A stretch of DNA of 64,000 bases from Zopfochytrium polystomum (lineage: Eukaryota > Chytridiomycota > Chytridiomycetes > Chytridiales > Chytridiaceae): contig JAIVFJ010000018.1 of NCBI GenBank assembly GCA_025765615.1, positions 1-64,000 on the forward strand, read 5' to 3'. Every line of letters begins with the position of its first letter. Within the stretch, counting starts at the first letter, position 1. The notes beneath the pieces were generated by a model, which saw nothing but the letters and a program-made list of their open reading frames with translations, had not been told where the DNA came from and did no database searches. A program made the position numbers and the translations under genes. Shown one piece after another: positions 57,605 to 64,000 of the stretch.

Positions 57605-59182
57605 TCACAGCGGAATCCCCGCCGACTTTGCGGCGGCCACGACGCGGCCCAGCGGCTCGCCGTCCTTCCACGCCACCGTCTCGACGCGGTACTCGGCGCC
57701 GACCTCGACCACCACGTCGCCGCGGAGCGCCTTGTCGGTCACGTCGACGTCTGCGTGGCCCCTCCTCGCGATCAGCGCGTGCGCGAACCGCTCGGTCAGG
57801 ATGGCCCAGGTCCAGCCGACGCCGGCGGCGGCGGCGGCGGCGTCCCCGCCGTCGTCCGAGGCGCACGCGGCGAAGGCGAGGTTCGCGGCGGTGAGGGTCG
57901 GCGCGAGGACGACGGCGAGGGCGGCGAGAGCGACGACGGCGGCGGCGAGGAGCAGCGCGGGCGGGGCGTCGACGAGGTCGCCTTTGTGTTCGACGTAGTC
58001 GACGTTGCCGTTTGTCGCCGGGCCCGGCAGCCACAGGTCGACGTCGAGGAGGGCGTGGTCCGAGGCGTTGCCGCGGGCCAGGTAGGGCGGTTTGACGTGG
58101 AAGACTTGGGTCGTTGCGACGAGGGTGGTCGTGTTTGCGGTCCGGTCGGAGCCGTCGACGTCGAAGACGGTGACGTTTACGCACGGGCGGATGTCCCAGA
58201 AGACGGTTTTTTCGCGCGCGTTCAAGGCCGCGGTGTTGAGGGTGAGTGTGTGGACGCCGGGGCTGGTGGGCGTGACGACGACGGCGAGGGAGTCGAGTTG
58301 CTGGGTTTGGAGGTAGATGCAGACGCTGGGTTGCTGCGCGACGGCGGGCGGCGGGTGGGGCGGGGCGGTGTAGGTGGCTTTGACGAGCTGGGTGCTGAGG
58401 TTGTACGCGAGGGCGTCGCGGTAGACGGGGGCGACGCCGAGGAAGGCGTAGGTGCGAGAGCCGGGAAGGGCGTCGAGGGGCACCATGACGGGGCGGCTGG
58501 CGTCGGTCCAGGCGATCGAGTGCTCGCGGACGGCGAAGCCGAGGCCGACGGCGAGCACCGGGTCGCGCTTGTGCTGGTCGGGGACGGCGAGGTCGCGGAA
58601 GTCGGACTGCTGCACGAAGCAGTAGCCTTCGATGTTGCCGCCGTCCGAGGTGTTTTTGAAGCCGTCGACGGCGGAAAAGGGCGGGGCGGCGACGAGGCGC
58701 GGCGTGGGGGTGCTCGCGGCGAGGGCGAACCACTCGCGGCCGGTGGTGTCGAAGGGCGGGCGGAAGCCGTCGTAGATGGCGGCGCCGTCCGAGGGGGTGA
58801 TGTTCCAAAAGAAGGAACTCTTCGCGACGACCTGCATGTTGAAGGAGCGGTTGGGTTCGACGCCGGCGGCGGTCCAGGTGACGGGCTGCGGGAGGGTGGC
58901 GACGAGGAAGGTGTCGATGGAGCGGATGGCGGCGAGGGTTGCGTACACGGCGAGCGCGGAGGCGGCGACGACGAGGGTTTTGGGGTCGCGGGCGAGCGGG
59001 TGGGAAAGGCTGCCGGCGCTCGAGGGCGAGCGGCCCGAGAAGCCGAGGCGGACGAGGAGGCCGAGGCCCGGCTTGCCGTGGCGGAGGTAGACGAATGAGA
59101 TGATCTTGGCCAGGGCCGCCTCGGCGACGCCGGCGGCGAGGGCGAGCGCCAGGGCAAAGGCCTGCTTGTCGACAAAGACCAT
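57605..59182 (-). CDS. Uncharacterised membrane protein with glycosylated ectodomain
   Basis: Single exon, 525 residues from ATG at 59182. The open frame continues upstream through an artefactual Glu-Arg repeat encoded by the (CT)n tract, so I take MVFVDKQ as the start. Hydrophobic segments: residues about 8-32, 55-80 and, near the C-terminus, about 395-430 (LLLAAAVVALAALAVVL). The 300-residue segment between the second and third has seven N-x-S/T sites (NRS, NIT, NTS, NLS, NVT, NTT, NAS), as expected of a lumenal or extracellular domain. After the last span a cytosolic or lumenal tail of about 90 residues follows. No family recognised. Confidence 0.65.
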   Translation of the reverse strand: MVFVDKQAFALALALAAGVAEAALAKIISFVYLRHGKPGLGLLVRLGFSGRSPSSAGSLSHPLARDPKTLVVAASALAVYATLAAIRSIDTFLVATLPQPVTWTAAGVEPNRSFNMQVVAKSSFFWNITPSDGAAIYDGFRPPFDTTGREWFALAASTPTPRLVAAPPFSAVDGFKNTSDGGNIEGYCFVQQSDFRDLAVPDQHKRDPVLAVGLGFAVREHSIAWTDASRPVMVPLDALPGSRTYAFLGVAPVYRDALAYNLSTQLVKATYTAPPHPPPAVAQQPSVCIYLQTQQLDSLAVVVTPTSPGVHTLTLNTAALNAREKTVFWDIRPCVNVTVFDVDGSDRTANTTTLVATTQVFHVKPPYLARGNASDHALLDVDLWLPGPATNGNVDYVEHKGDLVDAPPALLLAAAVVALAALAVVLAPTLTAANLAFAACASDDGGDAAAAAAGVGWTWAILTERFAHALIARRGHADVDVTDKALRGDVVVEVGAEYRVETVAWKDGEPLGRVVAAAKSAGIPL

Positions 59183-59194
59183 GGTGAGTGACTC

Positions 59195-59198
<4 letters not shown>

Positions 59199-59282
<84 letters not shown>
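59199..59282. repeat. (CT)n microsatellite next to a start codon
   Basis: About 40 CT units, 17 bases upstream of the ATG of the membrane-protein gene on the minus strand (GA on the sense strand). Confidence 0.9.
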
Positions 59283-59291
<9 letters not shown>

Positions 59292-60558
59292 CACCCCTTT
59301 GTTCTCTCTCGTTGGTCGACCGCCTCCCACGTTATCCGAGCAACCGAGGGTGTGTCTTCAAGCGCGCTGCCTTTTTTGGAAGCGCGCGACGTGACTGGGC
59401 ATGTGAGTGACAGCAGCTTTGCAAATGGATTCTCGGGATTCTTGTGTTGATTCTTGTGTTGGAAAACGAAATAGGGGCTGTTGTCTCTGTGTGTGTATTT
59501 ATCAAAATGCCAAAAAAATAAAAATAAATACAAGGACTGTGCGGTGCATCATTCCTTGCAGCTGCTGCAAAGCCTTAGTTCAGAGCATTTGGTCAGTGCA
59601 TGTAACAGTGCTGATGCGAACCAGCTCAAACATCTGCCCACTCTGGTCAAGGCAATGTGCCTGTGGACATGGTACAGCAGCCAACAACACTGCTCACTAA
59701 TACTGAGCTCAAGCCGCACTCAGACCCAGCGTTGAGTGGTTGCGCCACCACACCAGCAGAGGAGGAATCGCATCTGAAGCTAGTCGCTTCCAGCTGGAGG
59801 GCACCACAGTGCTGATCTTGCTGATTGCAGCACTCAGCGTGCCAGGCACCGCGAGTTCTGAAGGAGGACTCACCCACTGTGGGCCATGGCCGGTCACATA
59901 GCTACCATTTTGCATCAGAAATGGATCTGTAGCTAACATTTTCAGCAAAATGGTAGCTCTGGGACCAGAAATTTTCTGGAGGGATTTGGGATTGAAACCA
60001 GAGGCAAGGAAAATGGTAGAGGGAGCTCCTGTTTTTCAAGAATGGGAGCTGGGGAAACCAGTTTTTGCCAAACATGCTGGGTATTGAAACAAGAGACAAG
60101 GAAAAACGGTGATGGGAGCTCCCATTTTCCAAGTATGGGAGCTGGCACACCCGCCTCAAGATGATCGGAAGGTGGATATGAAAGAAGGAGACAATCAACT
60201 TTATTCTTTGCTCTTATGGAAAGATGCTTCATTCACTATGAACAATGACGTTTCTTGGCTCTTCCACCACTACCCACGACCTGCCACCACCAGTTTTGAC
60301 TCATCCAATCGCACCTTTCACAAGCCTCATGTCAATAGCAACTGTTTCTCCGCCTTCTGAAATCACTGGCAAGTGAAGTTTTGTCACAAGTTCTGACTGC
60401 AAATGAACTACTGCAACCATCACGTCTCTTTCCTCCAAGTTGGGGAGAAGGACCACCCACAAACACACATCTCCACTATCACAGTCTCCATGTCTTCTGA
60501 ATTCTCATCAAAGTCCTCTTGTCAGCTGATTGGCATGATAGAGAGAAGCTGTCCATAG
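59283..60558. other. Gene-poor region with dispersed and tandem repeats
   Basis: 59986-60053 and 60080-60150 are diverged copies of one unit (shared GGGAGCT, ATTGAAAC and ATGGGAGCTGG). 60425-60477 repeats 36495-36549. No gene supported. Confidence 0.45.
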
Positions 60559-60911
60559 TGTCAGGAACATGGCTGGACAGGACAAGGCAAACAAGGAACT
60601 GAGAGGAGTGATGATTGTATTGGAAACAATAATTCACTTGAGGGATGGGACAGGTCCCCCTTCCCCCTTTTATACCTTTTGAGAGTGTTCCTTGTCAAGA
60701 CTCCAAGAAAGTTCCAGAAAGAGCAATTAGTAATACAATGATACCAATGATACCAATGACAACAAGACAAGTCAGGAAAGCAAAGAAGGTTCCAGAAGGT
60801 TCCACAAGGTTCCATGAAGGAATGTTCTAGAAGGTTCCAGAAGGTTCCAGAAGGTTCCATGAAGGAATGTTCTAGAAGGTTCCAGAGGTTTCCAGAGGGT
60901 GATTCATAACA
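60559..60911 (-). repeat. 3' LTR (353 bp)
   Basis: On the minus strand it runs TGTTATGAATCACCC to GTTCCTGACA. It matches the solo LTR at 43144-43451 but has an extra internal unit of about 45 bp made of GAAGGTTCC and ATGAAGGAATG blocks. CCTTTTATACC on the plus strand may include a TATA-like element in reverse. Confidence 0.88.
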
Positions 60912-63281
60912 TCATCTCCCCCTTTTAGGCCTCTTCTGCAACTTGGTGGGGTACCTGGTCTTGAACTTGAGCAGAAGGTCTTGGCAGTGAGTGAGGTTTG
61001 ACTCAGGTTCCCAGGTGTTGTCAGCATCTGAGTAACCTTTCCACTTAACAAGGAACTTGAGTGTCCTTCCAAACCACTTGGCATCCAAGATTTGTTCAAC
61101 CTCAAATTCCTCTTCACCTTCTACCTCAACTGGAGGAGGAGGAGGAACAACTCTGCCTGGAATGGAATTGGCCACAAACTTCTCTAAAAGGCTGACATGG
61201 AAAACTGGGTGGATCTTCATGGATGCAGGGAGATCCAGCTTGAAGGTGACTGGATTGATTTGCTCCAAGATCTTGAAAGGACCCAACTTGAGGTTGTCTA
61301 GCTTGGGACTTGGTCTTTTGGTCTGCAAGTTCTTCCTCAGAAGCCAAACTTGCTGACCCACAGCAAGGTCATGGTCCATTCTGTGAGTGTTGGCAAATCT
61401 TGAGGCATCTTCTTGGGCTTGCTTCAGGGTGGAGTCCAGGAAGGAGTTGATGATCTTGAGCTTATGTAAGTGTGAAGCCGCAGCAGGAGCTTGGACATTG
61501 GATAGGGTCTCTTGTCCCAGAAGATCTCCTCTTGGATTGAAGCCATAGGTTGCAAAGAAAGGAGATAGCTGGGTGCTTGAGTGGAGAGAATTGTTGAGAG
61601 CAAATTCTGCCAGTGGAAGGAAGGTGGGCCAATCATCCTGTTGATAGCTGACATAGCACCTCAAATACTGCTCCAGAGTCTGGTTTGTTCTTTCTGTTTG
61701 TCCATCAGTCTGAGGGTGATAAGCAGTTGACAGTTGAGACTTGATTCCAAGGGCTGCTGTGAGTGCTTTCCAAAATTGAGATCTGAACTGTGGTCCTCTG
61801 TCACTGACGATTGACTGAGGCAGCCCATGGAGCCTGAATATGTGCTGCAAAAACAGGTCTGCTGTTCCTTGTGCATCTATATTCTCAGTGCAGGGGATGA
61901 AATGGGCCAACTTTGTCCTTCTGCAGATGACAACAAGGATAGAGTCAAATCCATGGGATGGGGGAAGTTTCACAATGAAGTCCATGGATATTGATGACCA
62001 AGGGCTGATGGCGATTGGGAGGGGCTCCAGAAGTCCATAGGGCTTGTGTCTGCTGGATTTGTTTCTTTGACAGGTTTCACAGCTGCTGACATAGTTCTTG
62101 ATGTACTTCCTCATGCCCGGCCAGTAGAAGTCTCTGGAAACAAGCTCATATGTCTTGTGCTCTCCTGGGTGTCCAGCTGTTGCTGCATCATGCCTTGTCT
62201 TGAGTATCTCAAGTTTTTCCTCCTCTTGGCTGATTTGAATCTTGTGAGGCTTGGGGTCCTTGGAAATAGCATGGGCCCACACACTGTCAGGAAACAGTGA
62301 AAGGTGTGTCTTGGATGGTGGGGTGAAACCATCTCCCCCTTCAGGTGCAAGGTCTGTCCTTCTGTGCTCATCAGTGGGGGGGCTTGAATTCTTGACTGGG
62401 AACTGCGATTCTTGAATCTTTGACTGAGGGTTCTGTTCTTGGCAAAGACTGTGAGCTGTGGAGCTTGAATCTTGAATTTGGACTGTGAACTGTGGTACTT
62501 GAATCTTTGACTGTGGGTTCTGTGAACTACAGACTTGGCCATGACTGTGAGCTCTATGAGCTGTACTGGAATCTTGACTATGAACTGTGAACTGTGAAAT
62601 TTGAATCTTGGCTGGGATCTGTGAGCTGCAGGCTGATACTGGAGCTGTCATTTGTGGTTGACCTTGGATACTAGGCTGAGAGCCTTGAATCAGGGACTTG
62701 AGAGCATGAGACTTGGAGGCTTGACTTGAGTTTTGGGTGACTGTTCCAATTGGTGGAGGTTGGACTTGACCAGTGACCCAATCAATGTCAGGGTTCTGGG
62801 CTTGCAGCCATGGTAATCCCAGGATGACAGAGAATGTGGGTGAGCCAAGATCCAATACTTCCAGGTTGACCATGGATGGTGGAAAGTCTTGGATGTGGAG
62901 GTTTAGCTTGGTTTCATGGCTGATTTCCTTGAACAGAGCATGATTGGCAAAGTGAACCTTGAGGGGTGTGGATTTCTTGATGGTGGGAATGGCACAAGAC
63001 TTGGCAAGGGTGGCATCAATGATGTTGCAGGATGATCCAGAGTCGATAAGGGCCTTGGTTGTGATGGTTGACTTGGGTGAGAGTTGAATCTTGACATCCA
63101 TGGTGAGTTGGTGGGGCTTGGAATCTGAGGTGTTTGTGGTGCTGGTGGTGGTGATGAAACAGGGGCAGCTTGGAAGGGGGTCCAGGGAATTGCCCCTCAG
63201 TGAGCCTGGACCTGGGAGTTTGGGTGCTTCTTCCTTGGGCAGTCCTTGACAGCATGCTCCTTGGAGCCACAGTAGAAACAC
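60912..63281 (-). CDS. Pol of the RT-less gypsy: protease - integrase - chromodomain
   Basis: 789-codon open frame, read after a -1 frameshift from gag; the apparent start inside the overlap is not used as such. Aspartic protease with ALIDSGSS (D80) and later VILGLPWL. A linker of about 150 residues follows, with repeated blocks of the type NPQSKIQ and FTVQIQDSS. Integrase comes next: H-x3-H...C-x2-C zinc region (AGHPGEH, CETCQRNK), then D in SMDFIVKLPP, D in VSDRGPQF and E in TDGQTERTNQ. The chromodomain near residues 728-778 has FLVKWKGY and WEPESNL and may steer integration to marked chromatin. RT and RNase H are missing without a frame break. The stop abuts the LTR. Confidence 0.9.
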   Translation of the reverse strand: MFLLWLQGACCQGLPKEEAPKLPGPGSLRGNSLDPLPSCPCFITTTSTTNTSDSKPHQLTMDVKIQLSPKSTITTKALIDSGSSCNIIDATLAKSCAIPTIKKSTPLKVHFANHALFKEISHETKLNLHIQDFPPSMVNLEVLDLGSPTFSVILGLPWLQAQNPDIDWVTGQVQPPPIGTVTQNSSQASKSHALKSLIQGSQPSIQGQPQMTAPVSACSSQIPAKIQISQFTVHSQDSSTAHRAHSHGQVCSSQNPQSKIQVPQFTVQIQDSSSTAHSLCQEQNPQSKIQESQFPVKNSSPPTDEHRRTDLAPEGGDGFTPPSKTHLSLFPDSVWAHAISKDPKPHKIQISQEEEKLEILKTRHDAATAGHPGEHKTYELVSRDFYWPGMRKYIKNYVSSCETCQRNKSSRHKPYGLLEPLPIAISPWSSISMDFIVKLPPSHGFDSILVVICRRTKLAHFIPCTENIDAQGTADLFLQHIFRLHGLPQSIVSDRGPQFRSQFWKALTAALGIKSQLSTAYHPQTDGQTERTNQTLEQYLRCYVSYQQDDWPTFLPLAEFALNNSLHSSTQLSPFFATYGFNPRGDLLGQETLSNVQAPAAASHLHKLKIINSFLDSTLKQAQEDASRFANTHRMDHDLAVGQQVWLLRKNLQTKRPSPKLDNLKLGPFKILEQINPVTFKLDLPASMKIHPVFHVSLLEKFVANSIPGRVVPPPPPVEVEGEEEFEVEQILDAKWFGRTLKFLVKWKGYSDADNTWEPESNLTHCQDLLLKFKTRYPTKLQKRPKRGR
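60916..60926 (-). promoter_or_regulatory. Polypurine tract
   Basis: The minus strand reads AAAAGGGGGAG four bases before the LTR; it overlaps the last codons of pol. Confidence 0.75.
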
Positions 63282-64000
63282 AGTCCCTGCTGGGCCCTCC
63301 TTGTTTTCTCCTCTTGGCTCAGAGGACCCTTAGGAAGTGTCTCAACTGCATCCACTTGCATGGGTTCAGGAACTGTAAGAGCTTGAGGGACTGGGGTAGG
63401 TCTTGATGTAGTTCCTACTTGTCTTTGCTTCAGCCTCTTGGAGTAGAGTCTGTTGTCAATCTTGATGGCAAGGAGAATGTACTCTTCCAAGGTCTCAGGG
63501 ATGTGCAGAGACTGGGAGAGCATGTCTTGGATAGACTCATGGAGACCATCATGGTACAGCTCCATCAGAGCTGCATCATTGTATCCAGAGTCTCTGGCTA
63601 GTTGCTTGAATTGGTTGGTGTAGGCCACACAAGATTGCTTCCCTTGCTTGATATGCTTGAGCTTGGATCTTGCTGTCCAAGATGCGTAGGGGTCACCAAA
63701 GGTAGCCTCCAGCCCCTCCCAGAGCTCTTGCAGGGTGGTGGGTGTGCTTGGGAGAGATCTGTACCATGATTGAGCTTGACCAGACAGGAGGGTGCTTGTG
63801 AAAAGAACCTTGACTTGCTCACTGGGAAATCTTGAAGGTTGGAGAAGGATGACATTCTCCACAGTGGCCATGAAGTTCCTAAGGTCTTTGGCCAGCCCAG
63901 TGAACTTGTCAGGGCTGGGAACCTTGGGCTCTCTTGCTTGGTTGGCTTGAGGCAGGGGAAGAGCTTGATGTTCTTGTTGGTGAAGTTGTTGTTGAAGCTG
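63197..64000 (-). CDS. Gag (5' end outside the window)
   Basis: Open from the window edge to TGA at 63197-63199. A Gln-rich start is followed by a retrotransposon-gag capsid segment (WYRSLPSTP, WEGLEATFGDP, FKQLARDSGY) and one CCHC zinc knuckle (CFYCGSKEHAVKDC) just before the end. It packages the element RNA in virus-like particles. The last 28 codons overlap pol in the -1 frame. Confidence 0.88.
   Translation of the reverse strand, partial: QLQQQLHQQEHQALPLPQANQAREPKVPSPDKFTGLAKDLRNFMATVENVILLQPSRFPSEQVKVLFTSTLLSGQAQSWYRSLPSTPTTLQELWEGLEATFGDPYASWTARSKLKHIKQGKQSCVAYTNQFKQLARDSGYNDAALMELYHDGLHESIQDMLSQSLHIPETLEEYILLAIKIDNRLYSKRLKQRQVGTTSRPTPVPQALTVPEPMQVDAVETLPKGPLSQEEKTRRAQQGLCFYCGSKEHAVKDCPRKKHPNSQVQAH
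63218..63224 (-). promoter_or_regulatory. -1 ribosomal frameshift heptamer
   Basis: The minus strand reads C-CCA-AAC in the gag frame (X XXY YYZ form), inside the gag-pol overlap and 19 bases before the gag stop. The pol frame is -1 relative to gag, as this site would produce. Confidence 0.7.

Larger units (their letters stand above)
60559..64000 (-). mobile_element. Ty3/gypsy retrotransposon lacking RT and RNase H (runs off the window)
   Basis: On the minus strand: gag (open from the window edge), slippery site, protease, low-complexity linker, integrase, chromodomain, polypurine tract, 3' LTR. Both frames are uninterrupted, so the copy is young. The reverse transcriptase and RNase H expected between protease and integrase are absent. 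The five bases left of the LTR are CATAG (60554-60558); their partner lies outside the window. Confidence 0.88.

Noticed and set aside
57542..59098. 518-codon plus-strand frame, Gly/Val/Asp-rich
   Set aside because: Antisense shadow of a GC-rich gene; composition reflects codon bias on the other strand.
57605..59533. A 642-codon frame with a long Glu-Arg repeat upstream of the membrane protein
   Set aside because: The extension is the (CT)n microsatellite read on the minus strand; the natural start is the ATG at 59182.

Overview
The window looks like nuclear DNA of a zoosporic, chytrid-like fungus; the exact taxon is an inference. Host genes are GC-rich and broken by short GT-AG introns (one is GC-AG). 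CT/GA microsatellites and homopolymer runs are frequent. The retroelements carry chromodomains and the telomere-type unit is TTAGGG. Between the host genes lie mobile elements and one AT-rich block of foreign appearance.

Layout. 1-7446: two head-to-tail copies of an APE-type non-LTR retrotransposon on the minus strand, with a short TTAGGG-type tract at the 5' junction of each. 7461-13307: a 5'-truncated Ty3/gypsy element on the plus strand. It carries an ExoIII/APE-like endonuclease domain between RNase H and integrase and ends in a 1455-bp LTR. 13308-19725: an AT-rich, intron-poor, virus-like block. It holds a D5-type helicase fragment cut by the LTR, a broken primase-SF3 helicase gene, two paralogous small ORFs each divergent from a larger gene, a giant-virus-type PD-(D/E)XK nuclease gene, an iteron-like array, inverted repeats and a hairpin. 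19724-25615: LTR and transposase remnants and weak hypothetical genes.

25616-59182 holds the host genes: a 7-exon TIR-NACHT-ankyrin NLR-type receptor (minus), a prolyl iminopeptidase (9 exons), a DHA2-type MFS transporter (4 exons), a secreted Cip1-like protein, a PRP39-like U1 snRNP splicing factor (about 10 exons), a Sel1-repeat/F-box-like protein (3 exons), a phytanoyl-CoA dioxygenase-family oxygenase (7 exons), a GPI-type GH26-like glycoside hydrolase (2 exons) and an uncharacterised glycosylated membrane protein. Long gene-poor gaps contain a solo LTR with a 5-bp target duplication, a copia-like LTR candidate and dispersed repeats. 60559-64000 is the 3' part of another Ty3/gypsy element (minus). 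It has gag, a canonical -1 slippery site and an open pol frame that lacks reverse transcriptase and RNase H.

The host genes show no shared pathway: two or three act in the cell wall or outside the cell (Cip1-like, GH26-like), one in splicing, one in peptide turnover and one in export. The NLR-like gene is the immune-type candidate. The left end resembles a subtelomeric array in which telomeric repeats cap a broken gypsy element and non-LTR elements sit within those repeats. The AT-rich block is best read as a decayed endogenous DNA virus or virophage/Polinton-like fragment.
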